Assembly (NCBI GenBank): GCA_903915655.1
Contig: CAIWTU010000093.1
Span: forward strand, 32,187 to 96,186
DNA from: an uncultured Geobacter sp.
Lineage (GTDB): Bacteria > Desulfobacterota > Desulfuromonadia > Geobacterales > Geobacteraceae
Length of the DNA: 64,000 bases
Direction: 5' to 3'
Shown: positions 38,623-47,484 of the stretch, piece by piece
Layout of the letters: every line of letters starts with the position of its first letter
How positions within the stretch are numbered: the stretch's first letter is position 1
Program-made: the position numbers and the translations under genes
Notes under the pieces: model-generated
Told to the model about the DNA's origin: nothing
The model's input: only the letters and a program-made list of their open reading frames with translations
Database searches by the model: none

Positions 38623-39837
38623 CTATCGCGACAGCACGGGGTACAGTTCCGGGAAGAACCAGCCGGCGGCATGGATCGGGAAGCCGATCCTGACTTCACC
38701 CTTGGGAGTGTCGGATACCAGCAGACCTTCGGAGATCAACTGACCAAGTACGTTTCTGCCGGTCCGTTCTTTCAGGCCGGATGCCTCGATGACTGATCCC
38801 CGTGGCGCTTCGCCCCGTAGAAGAACCTCTTGCAGCATTCTGCCGGCTTCCGGGCGGAGATTGTCCATGCCGGGCGGATTGGGGATTATAGCGGTGCCGC
38901 GCAACTGCACATAGCTTCTGACCCGCTCCACCAGGCCGTCCAGTTGCAACAGGGTATTCATGTACTCCACCTGATCGAGGCAGACCTCCAGGAAAAACCG
39001 GCAGAACTTCACCAGCCCTTCGTTGGACAGATTTCCCCTGCCGTCCAGATCATTCCGCCGCGGCGCATCGGCCCAAGTCAGTGCCGCCTTGTAATCGGCA
39101 TTCCTCCGGGCAAGGCCGCGGCTGACCGACCAGAGGCCGAAACCATGGACAGGAATCCGGTGGAGATACGCTTCTGTGAACAGGCGTGCCACCCTGCCGT
39201 TGCCGTCCAGGAACGGATGAATCCACATCAGCCGGTGATGGGCAGCTGCTGCCGCCACCAGCTTGGCAGCGCCGTGATGCTTTTCGGGAGCATACGATTC
39301 GCCGAACCTTACCATGAATGCGTCCAGGCTGTCATGCCCTGGTGGTTGGTGCTGTCCGACCTTGACAGGTTGTGTGCGCAGCTCACCTGGTATCACTCGG
39401 CTTTCACGGCCAGTATCCGGATTTGTCATGATCTGGAATTCTTCAGGCAGCAGCTTGAAAAACTCCCGATGCAGCGAACAGAGAAACTTCTGTTCGGCGA
39501 TGTTGGGCGGCGCTTCCCCCTGTAACCACGCTTCCATCTGCCGCTGTACGGTGATGTGGGCGACGCTTTCCAGTTGCAGGTTGCGCTTGGCCGGTTCGGC
39601 GTCGTACTGCTGCTGCATGGCTCTAACGATGTCGTAGGGGTGGGTGTTGTGACCTTCAATGAGATTGGAGTAGTAGCTGTTGATGATGCGCAGCAGTTCG
39701 CGCAGGGTTCGCAGGGTAACCGGGTGCAGCCTGGTGCCGAGAGAGGCCGAGCGCTGAACTATCTCCAGGACCAGATCCTGAAGATCGTCGGCCCGTTCCG
39801 GAAGCAGTGGGGTCATCTGACTGATTGAGTCGGGCAT
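38623..39837 (-). CDS. Fic-family protein (probable AMP-transferase, class II)
   Basis: The protein (404 aa) has the full catalytic Fic motif HPFLDGNGR (207-215) and an inhibitory-helix motif SNLIEG (57-62) before the core, which is the class II arrangement. A winged-helix-like C-terminus (SGLKERTGRNVLGQLISEGL) follows. Such proteins transfer AMP to a protein Tyr, Ser or Thr. It lies about 250 bases upstream of hsdM on the same strand. A regulatory or defence role is possible but not shown; the partner is unknown. Confidence 0.92.
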   Translation of the reverse strand: MPDSISQMTPLLPERADDLQDLVLEIVQRSASLGTRLHPVTLRTLRELLRIINSYYSNLIEGHNTHPYDIVRAMQQQYDAEPAKRNLQLESVAHITVQRQMEAWLQGEAPPNIAEQKFLCSLHREFFKLLPEEFQIMTNPDTGRESRVIPGELRTQPVKVGQHQPPGHDSLDAFMVRFGESYAPEKHHGAAKLVAAAAAHHRLMWIHPFLDGNGRVARLFTEAYLHRIPVHGFGLWSVSRGLARRNADYKAALTWADAPRRNDLDGRGNLSNEGLVKFCRFFLEVCLDQVEYMNTLLQLDGLVERVRSYVQLRGTAIIPNPPGMDNLRPEAGRMLQEVLLRGEAPRGSVIEASGLKERTGRNVLGQLISEGLLVSDTPKGEVRIGFPIHAAGWFFPELYPVLSR

Positions 39838-39990
39838 GGCGCGTTCCTTATTGCCGATTTATCTGCCGGTCACTACTGTGCGCAACAGTACAACTGTATT
39901 GAATAAATTGCAAGAAAACTCACCTGTACCCGAATATATTTGCCGATTACGGTGCCGATGGGTAAAGCAAAGACCGGCAGTGCAAGCGTT

Positions 39991-40200
39991 GCGGCATTTT
40001 TGGTACCTGTTTTGGATACTAAAAAGCCACCGAAGCAACAATGCCGCATTGAAGGTACCATCTTTGTACCTAAAAATGCGGCACTGGCCGAAAGTGGCAA
40101 AAAGCTCCCCATTTTAGGTACCAAATTGGTATCCAAAACAGCCACCATATTACTACCCGTAATGGTATCCCAAACAGGCTCCCAAATTGGATGCCAAACA
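39991..40200. repeat. Cluster of GGTACC/GGTATCC motifs
   Basis: The 717-base gap between the Fic gene and the membrane-protein gene holds no gene I can defend. It has GGTACC at 40002, 40054 and 40117, GTACC at 40066, GGATAC at 40014, GGTATCC at 40128 and 40164, and GGATGCC at 40189, often flanked by T and A runs. TGCCGCAT (40042) and ATGCGGCA (40075) bracket two of them. A 102-residue plus-strand frame (39940-40248) spans the cluster, but its repetitive protein (VPVLDTK, GTKLVSKT) is of doubtful reality. From 40263 to 40554 I see nothing. Confidence 0.5.
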
Positions 40201-40230
40201 GTCGCCATCCTGAAAGACTGCAACAGAAAC

Positions 40231-40262
40231 GAAAAAGGCTCCCGGTAAGGAGCCTCTTTTCA
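40231..40262. terminator. Bidirectional hairpin terminator
   Basis: The stem AGGCTCC (40236-40242) pairs with GGAGCCT (40249-40255) over a six-base loop. CTTTT follows on the plus strand and TTTTTC on the minus strand, so it could end transcription from both sides. Confidence 0.65.
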
Positions 40263-40554
40263 GAATATGCCGTGATGTCAGGAAATGCGTCGCGTTAGAT
40301 TGCCTTACGGTCAGTTGATACTGCCGAGGCCGATGGCCTTTTGCCACCGCGAGAAGTCACCCTCCCGATTCGCCCCCTGATTGTTCAGCGTGGGACTGTT
40401 CTCCGCCGCTATCCTTCGCACTATGTGCCGGTCTGGATAGAACCTGCAGATTTGCCTTAAGGCCGGCTCTGCAAGCCACCGTGTGCCTCAAGAGAGGCAG
40501 AACGCCACGGAGCGTTGTATATGGAGTAATTTTAGCCAATATAGCCATCAGTCG

Positions 40555-41232
40555 TCAACCGTTGGTTTTCTTGTCATTCGCTTTATATTTGGAAATTCGC
40601 TGATTCAGTTTTTCGATGGTACCTTTGGCTTTTTTCAGTTCCTGCTCGACCTTGGGCAGTTCGTCAAGTTTCTCGTCGCAATAACGGATTTTCTCTTCGG
40701 AGTTTACCGTCACGGCACGACAGATTTTCAATTGCTCATCAAAGTAATTTTTCCACTTGAAAAGATCAGCAACCATTACTCCGGCATTGTTGACGATTAT
40801 TCGAGCTTCTGATTCTCTTTTGTCAGCATCCAACTTGATCAGATTGGCTTCTGAAAGAGCTTTCTTGGATGCCCCGTCAATTGAGAATTTGCGCCGCACA
40901 AGCTCACCGATGCAATAGCCGATGCCCAGAGCCGGGATCATGCTGGCCACCATATACGGCCAGGCGGCAGGAATGCTGTCCCAATCGTATTCGAAACTCT
41001 TGAAAACCCTGAAGCCGATCACCTTGTTGTTTTTTTGCTCCGCGAGAAGATAGCAGGTCCCCGGCACCTGAACGCCCATTTCATCGAAACGCGCAATCAC
41101 CTGATAAGGCATCACCCACCAGTTCAGCCAACAGAATATGAAAAACAGTACAACCGCTACCGCTATTCGCGCCATCCTTATCCTGAATTCCGCCTGCTTC
41201 TTTTGATAATCCTGATAATCCTGAAAACTCAT
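40555..41232 (-). CDS. Membrane protein with a C-terminal coiled coil
   Basis: I do not recognise this 225-residue protein. It has one clear membrane span near the N-terminus (IAVAVVLFFIFCWLNWWVM, about residues 23-41), a second hydrophobic segment (about 90-110), and a long charged region ending in a Lys/Glu-rich coiled coil (KVEQELKKAKGTIEKLNQRI). It overlaps the recombinase gene by four bases (ATGA), so it is the last gene of the mobility operon. A role in transfer, exclusion or maintenance cannot be decided. Confidence 0.75.
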   Translation of the reverse strand: MSFQDYQDYQKKQAEFRIRMARIAVAVVLFFIFCWLNWWVMPYQVIARFDEMGVQVPGTCYLLAEQKNNKVIGFRVFKSFEYDWDSIPAAWPYMVASMIPALGIGYCIGELVRRKFSIDGASKKALSEANLIKLDADKRESEARIIVNNAGVMVADLFKWKNYFDEQLKICRAVTVNSEEKIRYCDEKLDELPKVEQELKKAKGTIEKLNQRISKYKANDKKTNG

Positions 41233-42119
41233 CGTAAATATGCCTCCGTAGTATCTGATGCAAAATGCCCGACCTCCTGGGCAACAGTTCCCTTTGCATC
41301 ATCGTAATTCATACCATTTCTCTGCAATTCCTCCATCCGTTCCTGAGCATAGCTGTGGCGCAGGCCGTGCGCTCCGGTGGAAAAACCCAACTCCCGCTGA
41401 CTGGCTGCCGAAAAGCTCTGACTCCATGCCCGGCCGCCGCCGATGTCGTAGTGCTGGGTGTAGTTCACTTCCCGATCTACTACCGGTCGCGGTTCGACAA
41501 GGCGGGTTGCCTCCAGCCGTGCGGCCAGATCCTTTAACAGCAGCACCTCTCTGACCAGGCCGCCTTTCCCCTCCACCGTGTAGCGTTCACCCACCCGGCC
41601 AGTGAAGCGCTCCGTACTCCACTCCCGGTGTGTCGAAGCTTTCTGTTCGCTGGCCGGTCGGATCGTCAGCAGTTCATGTGCCCGCAAACCCGCACAATGG
41701 GCAATCTGTGTTGCCAGAGCGTTTCGTTCCGACTGTGCGGAAGCAATACGCTCGATCTGAGCCGCCGTGTAGCTGCGGGTGGAGAGGTGGGTTTCCTTCT
41801 CGCTTTTGATGACATCGAGCTTTATGCCCAGATGCATCTGGAGCGCCTGGCGATCGAGGTCCAGGGTTTTCTGGGAAACGATCGCGGCCCGGTAAGTGAG
41901 ATATTGCATGGCAATCTCTCGGGTCATGTTGCGAAGATCTCCCAGCCGGTTGTCTTGCATGTACCTGGCGCTACCCTTGAGTGAATTCCCATAGCCCCGG
42001 GCTGTACCGACACTATGGATCTTGCCGTCGTCCCGGTGATCGTGACGTCCTGTCCCCAAAGCTACCTTTTGCGATACGGCGTGAACGGACTGTGCCTTCG
42101 GCGATCGGAAACTCGGCAT
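41229..42119 (-). CDS. Tyrosine recombinase-like protein
   Basis: The protein (296 aa) has the C-terminal tyrosine-recombinase signature: GLRAHELL for the first Arg, HGLRHSY for the His-x-x-Arg box, GHF for the next His, and a final TTEAYLR holding the putative nucleophilic Tyr. The N-terminal DNA-binding half is less typical. It is separate from the P4-type integrase by the tRNA and lies in the middle of the mobility module, so it may resolve replication products or act in transfer. Overlaps with both neighbours indicate one operon. Confidence 0.8.
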   Translation of the reverse strand: MPSFRSPKAQSVHAVSQKVALGTGRHDHRDDGKIHSVGTARGYGNSLKGSARYMQDNRLGDLRNMTREIAMQYLTYRAAIVSQKTLDLDRQALQMHLGIKLDVIKSEKETHLSTRSYTAAQIERIASAQSERNALATQIAHCAGLRAHELLTIRPASEQKASTHREWSTERFTGRVGERYTVEGKGGLVREVLLLKDLAARLEATRLVEPRPVVDREVNYTQHYDIGGGRAWSQSFSAASQRELGFSTGAHGLRHSYAQERMEELQRNGMNYDDAKGTVAQEVGHFASDTTEAYLR

Positions 42120-42415
42120 CAGCTATCCTCCTCAGGCTGAGTTGTTTCCTGTACGTCAGTAGTAGCCGCATGCAACTCCGGCAGTTTTTTCAGGTAACGG
42201 TCAATGGAACTGCGGTTGACCTTGCAGCGGTGATTCACTCTGAGCCACTCCACCAGGTCGGCACATGATGCTCCAGCCTGTTTCATGGCAACCAACTCGG
42301 CTCGATATTTGTCGAGTCGGCTCTTGCGGTACAGCTTGCGCCGCGCTTCGGTGCGTCGTGCACGGATTTTCTCAATCTCAATGTGCGCATTAAATGTCTC
42401 GTGATTCTTACTCAT
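42119..42415 (-). CDS. Small basic protein with HTH-like C-terminus
   Basis: This protein (98 aa from ATG 42415) is very basic in its first half (IRARRTEARRKLYRKSRLDK), then has a helix-turn-helix-like region (AGASCADLVEWLRVNHRCKV, NRSSIDRYLKKL). It may bind DNA, perhaps as an accessory to replication or transfer. It overlaps the recombinase start by three bases. I know no family name; a longer start exists ten codons upstream. Confidence 0.65.
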   Translation of the reverse strand: MSKNHETFNAHIEIEKIRARRTEARRKLYRKSRLDKYRAELVAMKQAGASCADLVEWLRVNHRCKVNRSSIDRYLKKLPELHAATTDVQETTQPEEDS

Positions 42416-42473
42416 GTGGATGTCCTCCCAATAGTGGTGCGTCAATTCTTGAAAACCAGCTCAGGTTCTCTCT

Positions 42474-42507
42474 CCGCGCTGTGTATGTGAATACTGACAC
42501 AGCGCGG
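42474..42507. repeat. Perfect 11-bp inverted repeat
   Basis: CCGCGCTGTGT (42474-42484) and ACACAGCGCGG (42497-42507) form a perfect stem with a 12-base loop in the gap of 160 bases between two mobility-module genes. No T-run follows on the minus strand, so it is not a standard terminator; an operator, origin or mRNA hairpin is possible. Confidence 0.5.
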
Positions 42508-42575
42508 AAAAAGAGGGGGTAAGGCAAAAACCAGTCAAAACCGTTGACTGCGAACAACTGCAAACCCCGAAACCG

Positions 42576-43043
42576 CTACATATGGGAAACCCCTCTGTTT
42601 CTGTTTCGCGCGGCAGCGCGAATATCCATGAACGCCAGTAAGTGCAAACGGCTTGCTGCCTGGTACTCGGCATCCTCACGAGACAGACTGCCGTCATGCT
42701 CCATGATAGCGGCACGTTCCTCCCACTCTTCCCACAGGCGACCGATATGCCGCCGGTCATACGCCTGACAGTGCCGGATGAGCAGCTCACGTTGTAGCGA
42801 CAGATTGTCAGGTATCAGTCGGACGATCTCTGCCGCCAGATTGTCAAACGCTCCCCGGGTTCTCAGCTCACCTGATTCAGTCAGCCATGCTTCAGGTTCC
42901 GGTTTCATGTCTGCGACCGGAGAGTGAATCGCCTCGACTTTCCCCTGTAACTTTTCCAGGAGCGCCGGTGGGATCTCGATAATCATGCCCGCAAGGATCA
43001 TCCCTTTTTTCGTTCGGAACGCTTCAATGACCCGTGCCCTCAT
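42576..43043 (-). CDS. Unknown protein in the primase operon
   Basis: I do not recognise this 155-residue protein. It begins with a short beta-like segment (GMILAGMIIEIPPALLEKLQ) and continues as a helical, charged region (PDNLSLQRELLIRHCQAYDR, RLWEEWEERAAIMEHDG). It overlaps the primase stop by four bases (ATGA), so it likely acts with it, for example in element replication. No catalytic motif is seen. Confidence 0.7.
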   Translation of the reverse strand: MRARVIEAFRTKKGMILAGMIIEIPPALLEKLQGKVEAIHSPVADMKPEPEAWLTESGELRTRGAFDNLAAEIVRLIPDNLSLQRELLIRHCQAYDRRHIGRLWEEWEERAAIMEHDGSLSREDAEYQAASRLHLLAFMDIRAAARNRNRGVSHM

Positions 43044-45403
43044 GGTGAGATCTCCAGTAAATCAGCCTCCGTCAAAACAAATGCTTCCGTTTCGGGGTTT
43101 TTATCCGTAACAACGTCACAACCCGCGCTGGCTGCGGGTTTACGTGTGACGTTTTGCATTTCGTCAAGGTGACGTGACGGATTATCCGTCACAGCTAAAG
43201 CCGCATGGTTACTGGTTTGTGACGTTGTTACGGATAATTCGGGGGTAATAGGCAAATAACGTGAAAAAACTTCTCTGAATTGATCAGCGGTGTACCCTTT
43301 GGCAGTCTCGATACCGATGCGGATGGTATGGGAGAGGATGCCGTATTCCTTGAGACGCTTCGCCACCTGTCGCGGGGAAATCGCATTACCCCGGTTGAAG
43401 GTCGCCCAGGGTTTCTCTCCGTCGGTGCATAACAGCCGGATCAGCTCAGCCGTGGTGATCCGGTCCAGGTCTTGCCCGAAGATCTCCTGGATATCGGCAA
43501 GCAGTTCAGTTCCGACCGTCTGTGTATCACTGTCGCTGCCGGACAGTTTCAGCGCTGCTGCAGTGCAAAGCTGCAGCCATTCATTACCCGCTGCCATGGC
43601 GATGGCCAGCAGCGGTTCCCAGTTGTCCTGGGCCCGGTCATTCAGGCTGTGGGGAAGCGGTGGTCGTGCCTGTCGTACCTGATCACTGTAATCCTCGGCG
43701 AATCGTGCCAGCTTCGACCGCAAATCATCAAACAGGCCAGGTTCGGCATAGCGGATACGCTCAACCTTTTCATGGGGGAGTTTGCGCCGCAATTCAAGGA
43801 TGACGGCCCGATCCATGAGAGTGTCGGCAACATGACCGATACCGGCCAGAGCCTTTGCTCCCCAAGTGTTGAACTTGGTCGGGGTGTAACTGTCACCGAC
43901 GGTACGGATGACATAGGCGCTCTCCCTGGTATGGCCACTGTTGAGAATCCCCCGCAGCTCCTCGTTATCCCGCATGAAGGCATCGGCCTCATCGATCAAC
44001 AGGGTTGGGCACCAGGCATCAATGGTCCGGTACAAGGCCGCCGGGGAAATGCTGCTGGTGGTGATCGCCCTTGCCGACAGTCTTCCCAACAGGAAAAGGA
44101 GCTGCGACTTGCCGCAGCGCTTCTCGGGAGCGGTGATAACCGCCAGCGGTGCAACCTGGACTACTTCGATAAACCAGGTCATGGCAGCCCACAAAGCGAC
44201 GGCATGGGAGGTATCCCGGTCGCAGACGATGAACCGCCTGACCGTGGCGGCAATCTCGGTCAGCAGCTGTGCCGGTTCGACCGCTTCCGGCCAAGGCTCG
44301 ATCTCGGTAAAAGGGAGTTCTTCTGTTACCGGTCCTCTGCGGGCATCCTGGACAGCGGCATCCAAGGTGACGGGACGGACACCGAGCGCCTTTGCTTCCT
44401 GCTTGCGAACCTGGTCATACTGTAACGGGGAGAGTCTCGATAGTCTCTGGATCACGGCATTAAACTGGTAGTCGGGAGTACTGGACTCAGCGGACGACGG
44501 GATCTCATCGGCAGGCACTACTGCCGCTTCGATGCAGGCTGCAACTACTTCCGGCTCTGCCATACGAGCCAGATCATTAAAATCGGTGTCGCCATCTTTC
44601 CTTGTCGCGGGGAAACGGGGAATAGCCAGCAGTCCGCCGATTGCCTTTGCTGCTTCGGTGGCTTTGGTCAAGCCGGGATTGCCTTCGGTGAGATAATCGT
44701 CATCGGCACAGAGAACCAGCAGTGTATCAGGGTACTTTCGGCGTAATGCTTCGGACACCGGTTTCAGGTTGCTGGCAGAGAAGGCGCAGGCTACGGCATG
44801 GCCAGTGATCTCGTGCAGGGTGGCTCCGGTGGCAAAGCCTTCGGCAATCAGGATCTTCCCGTTCGGCTTGCCGATGGCGTGGTAGCAGCCGGAAACGGCG
44901 GTACCGCTCTTGAAACGTTTGGTACCATCCGGCATGATGAACTGCAGACCGTGAAGCACACCATTGATGTCTCGCACCGGAAGCATGAGTGAACGGCTCA
45001 ATTGTCTGATCGCATGGGGCTTGATATTCTTTGTTGCCAGGTAGTGATGTCGTGCCTCAACATCGCGCCCTTTTTCCCAGAGTTTTGCAGATTTTTCCCG
45101 GTACTTGGCCCTGAGTTCTGCCTCAATGCTGGCGGCTTCAGCTTTTGCCTGTTTTACCCGCTCCAGGAAGACGGCCTGCTCTTCCTGTGACCTGTCCTTT
45201 CGGGACTGCCAGTTATCTGATATACCTTGCCGCCAGCAGCCGAAGACGCCGCACTCGTCTTCGAAGAGTTTGCACCAACCGGAAAGATCTCCCTTCCGGT
45301 CACTGGTGGCGAATCTGATCATTTTCAACGGTACGAGTGATTCATATGACGGTGCACCGCCGGTTACATTACGGATGGTATCGATAAAATGTTCTACACT
45401 CAT
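43040..45403 (-). CDS. TOPRIM/DUF3631 primase-helicase of a mobile element
   Basis: The protein (787 aa) looks like a plasmid or phage-satellite replication protein. The N-terminal part has cysteines near residues 44-56 that could bind zinc; a TOPRIM domain follows (LIAEGFATGATL with Glu188, and ADDDY at 233-237). An ATPase region has Walker A APEKRCGKS (425-433) and DEAD at 471-474, and a DUF3631 region (HTRESAYVIR, WGAKALAGIGHVADTLMDRA) is at the C-terminal side. A GGGGG ribosome site precedes the ATG. It overlaps or abuts both neighbours and probably drives element replication. Confidence 0.9.
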   Translation of the reverse strand: MSVEHFIDTIRNVTGGAPSYESLVPLKMIRFATSDRKGDLSGWCKLFEDECGVFGCWRQGISDNWQSRKDRSQEEQAVFLERVKQAKAEAASIEAELRAKYREKSAKLWEKGRDVEARHHYLATKNIKPHAIRQLSRSLMLPVRDINGVLHGLQFIMPDGTKRFKSGTAVSGCYHAIGKPNGKILIAEGFATGATLHEITGHAVACAFSASNLKPVSEALRRKYPDTLLVLCADDDYLTEGNPGLTKATEAAKAIGGLLAIPRFPATRKDGDTDFNDLARMAEPEVVAACIEAAVVPADEIPSSAESSTPDYQFNAVIQRLSRLSPLQYDQVRKQEAKALGVRPVTLDAAVQDARRGPVTEELPFTEIEPWPEAVEPAQLLTEIAATVRRFIVCDRDTSHAVALWAAMTWFIEVVQVAPLAVITAPEKRCGKSQLLFLLGRLSARAITTSSISPAALYRTIDAWCPTLLIDEADAFMRDNEELRGILNSGHTRESAYVIRTVGDSYTPTKFNTWGAKALAGIGHVADTLMDRAVILELRRKLPHEKVERIRYAEPGLFDDLRSKLARFAEDYSDQVRQARPPLPHSLNDRAQDNWEPLLAIAMAAGNEWLQLCTAAALKLSGSDSDTQTVGTELLADIQEIFGQDLDRITTAELIRLLCTDGEKPWATFNRGNAISPRQVAKRLKEYGILSHTIRIGIETAKGYTADQFREVFSRYLPITPELSVTTSQTSNHAALAVTDNPSRHLDEMQNVTRKPAASAGCDVVTDKNPETEAFVLTEADLLEISP

Positions 45404-45406
45404 CAA

Positions 45407-45634
45407 TTACCCCCTTGAATGCCGTTCGATCAGTGCCCGAATGTCCTCAACCCGCCATGCTGTTATTCTGGGACCGAGCTTTACCGGCTGGGGATATCGC
45501 CCGGACCTCACACCCTCCCACCAAGTCGAACGGCTTACAGGGTATCGCGCTTTTATGGGAGGATCGGCCTTGGCATCGCCGATTATGTCGGGTAACCGAA
45601 CAAAGCCGGTTTCGGGTAAGGAATCACTGATCAT
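45407..45634 (-). CDS. AlpA-type regulator/excisionase
   Basis: The protein (75 aa) is a small winged-helix protein of the AlpA/MerR-like family: VRLPDIIG, YPVSRSTWWEGVRSGRYP and AWRVEDIRALIE. AlpA proteins act as transcription regulators and excision factors of P4-like islands. The ATG at 45634 is chosen because it has a GGAGG site; the frame is open further upstream. It is the first gene of the mobility operon and lies three bases before the primase start. Confidence 0.88.
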   Translation of the reverse strand: MISDSLPETGFVRLPDIIGDAKADPPIKARYPVSRSTWWEGVRSGRYPQPVKLGPRITAWRVEDIRALIERHSRG

Positions 45635-45770
45635 AAAACCTCCATGGTATGGTCTGTCATTAACGGACATGTGCGGACTTGTCTGGATAACACTGTCCTA
45701 TCTGTAATATCTTCTTCGGGGGAAGGTGCCTCGGCATTCCATTCACCGATTCCTTCAATTTCCGGCCAGA

Positions 45771-45814
45771 AAAACAAAAAACGGCCACTACCCCGTTTCG
45801 GGGAAATGGCCGTT
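45771..45814 (-). terminator. Terminator of the integrase gene
   Basis: A seven-base stem (ACGGCCA, 45781-45787, with its complement at 45807-45813) encloses a second perfect hairpin (CCCCGTTTCGGGG, 45791-45803). On the minus strand it is followed by TTTTTTGTTTTT. The gap of 399 bases between the AlpA gene and the integrase holds this and the palindrome at 46021; I see no gene in it. Confidence 0.85.
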
Positions 45815-46020
45815 GCATGTTGATGCATGGAAACCCAATCCTTATGACAGCAGTTTGAATATTGCTGCTGCCGGGTCTATGCCGTGACCGTTGGCCCGCC
45901 ATGCCGGACCGTATCAATCAATTTGAGACGTTATAATACCGTCTTAACCGATTGCGTCAAGGATATTATTTAATAAAAATCAAATAATACAATATGTTAC
46001 ATTCGGAAACATCTAGAAAC

Positions 46021-46035
46021 GACAAATAATTTGTC
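46021..46035. promoter_or_regulatory. Palindrome upstream of the AlpA operon
   Basis: GACAAATAATTTGTC is a perfect palindrome about a central base. It overlaps the end of the integrase gene and lies in an AT-rich stretch before the AlpA gene. A regulator or excision-factor site is possible; no second copy was found by eye. Confidence 0.4.
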
Positions 46036-47296
46036 AGCCTGTAGACCGTTCAGATAGCTGTATGACTTTTGCAACAGACTTCAGGTTTTCGAGATAGTCG
46101 GCCCACGTCTGCATCATCTTTTTTCGTGCCGCCAAGTGAGTCGTTCGATTGTAGGCGCGTCCAAGCGAATCCCTGACAACGTGCGCCAGTTGATGCTCGA
46201 TGATCTCAGGCTGAACATGCAGGACCTCCTCAAGGATCGTCCGGGCCATGGCCCTGAAACCGTGGGCGGTCATCTCGCCTTTTTCATATCCCATGCGCCG
46301 GATCGCTTGATTGATCGTAACGTCGCTGATCGGTTTCAGGTTGGTCGTCAGACTCGGGAAAAGATACTTTCCGTTGCCGGTTACCTTTTGAAGTTCTTTC
46401 AGAACACCTATGGCCTGTTGTGCCAGCGGGACGAGGTGCTTTTCACCTTTACGCGATTCCTTCAGGCGCTTCTTGAGTTTCATCCGCTCGATCGGCACAT
46501 TCCATTCGCCAGCATCGAGATCAAATTCCGTCCATTCCGCCAGGCGTAATTCACCCGGTCGCAGGAAAACAAGAGACGATAGGCGCAGGGCGCATTTGAC
46601 GATGAACGATCCGCTGTAATCATCGATGGCGCGCAGGAAGGGGGCAACATCCTTGGGGTCGGTCAGGGCTGCATGGTGTTTGGGGATGACCGGTGTCAGC
46701 GTACCTCTCAGGTCGGCCGTGCAATCGCGCTCGGCCCGGCCGGTGGCGACGGCATACCGGAACACCTGACCGCAGATGGATTTCACCCGGTGCGCGGTCT
46801 CGATTTTCTCGCGCGCTTCGATACGCCGGAAGACCTGAAGCATGTCGGTCGCTTTCAGTTCGGCAATCGGTCTGGCGCCGACATGGGGAAACACGTCGCG
46901 TTTCAGGCGGCTGATCACCGTGGCGGCGTGGGTGGCAGCCCATACCGGCACCTGGCGGTTGTCCCATTCAAGGGCGATTGACTCGAAGGTTTCAGCCTGC
47001 TGAGTCTGCGACTGCTTCTCAGCTTTACGGGCTTCTCCGGGGCATATTCCGTGGGCAAGGAGTTTGCGGGCGTCTTCACGCCGCTGGCGGGCTTCTGCGA
47101 GAGTTATTTCAGGGTAGGTGCCGAGGGATAGCAGCAATTGCTTCCCGTCGAAGGTATAGTTGAAGTGCCAGAGCTTCCCGCCTGTTTTCTTTACAAGTAG
47201 CACCAGGCCGAACCCATCAGCGAGCTTATAGTCTTTCTCTTTGGGCTTTGCGTTCTTAACCTGGACGTCGGTCAGCGGAATTACACGCTTTGGCAT
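46034..47296 (-). CDS. P4-type tyrosine integrase of the island
   Basis: The protein (420 aa) inserts and, with AlpA, excises the island at the tRNA-Ser end. It has the N-terminal DUF4102 arm-binding domain (IPLTDVQVKNAKPK, YPEITLAEARQRREDARKLL), the SAM-like core-binding region, and the catalytic domain: RPGELR with Arg246, HGFR with His345 and Arg348, His372, and the nucleophile Tyr382 (GRAYNR). The start at 47296 has a GGGGG ribosome site; the upstream open extension is unlikely. It lies about 175 bases from the tRNA, the usual P4 arrangement, and appears intact. Confidence 0.94.
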   Translation of the reverse strand: MPKRVIPLTDVQVKNAKPKEKDYKLADGFGLVLLVKKTGGKLWHFNYTFDGKQLLLSLGTYPEITLAEARQRREDARKLLAHGICPGEARKAEKQSQTQQAETFESIALEWDNRQVPVWAATHAATVISRLKRDVFPHVGARPIAELKATDMLQVFRRIEAREKIETAHRVKSICGQVFRYAVATGRAERDCTADLRGTLTPVIPKHHAALTDPKDVAPFLRAIDDYSGSFIVKCALRLSSLVFLRPGELRLAEWTEFDLDAGEWNVPIERMKLKKRLKESRKGEKHLVPLAQQAIGVLKELQKVTGNGKYLFPSLTTNLKPISDVTINQAIRRMGYEKGEMTAHGFRAMARTILEEVLHVQPEIIEHQLAHVVRDSLGRAYNRTTHLAARKKMMQTWADYLENLKSVAKVIQLSERSTG

Positions 47297-47370
47297 ATAT
47301 CCCCCGGTTTTTATGGTATCAGAAATTTTTTGTGGTATTATGGGTGTAAAAATACCACAAAAAACACCGG

Positions 47371-47484
47371 ATGTCAAAAGATGGGGCTGGATGTGTCTGG
47401 ACGCTAAAACAGCGAAAGCCTCTGATTTCTCAGAGGCTTTCGGACTGTATCGGACATCGCCAGATTGTTAAATGGCGGAGAGAG
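47371..47484. repeat. Right attachment region of the island (attR-like)
   Basis: This is the partner of the left repeat at 21481-21600 and includes the 3' end of the tRNA-Ser gene. Within it, AAAGCCTCTGA (47416-47426) pairs with TCAGAGGCTTT (47430-47440) as a perfect hairpin followed by T residues in both directions, which probably ends tRNA transcription. Confidence 0.75.

Noticed and set aside
39873..40223. 116-residue minus-strand frame over the GGTACC cluster
   Set aside because: It overlaps a similar plus-strand frame, has no ribosome site, and both derive their repetitive residues from the DNA motifs.
40357..40548. 63-residue minus-strand frame upstream of the terminator
   Set aside because: It has no ribosome site or domain, and its sequence is not like any gene product I know.
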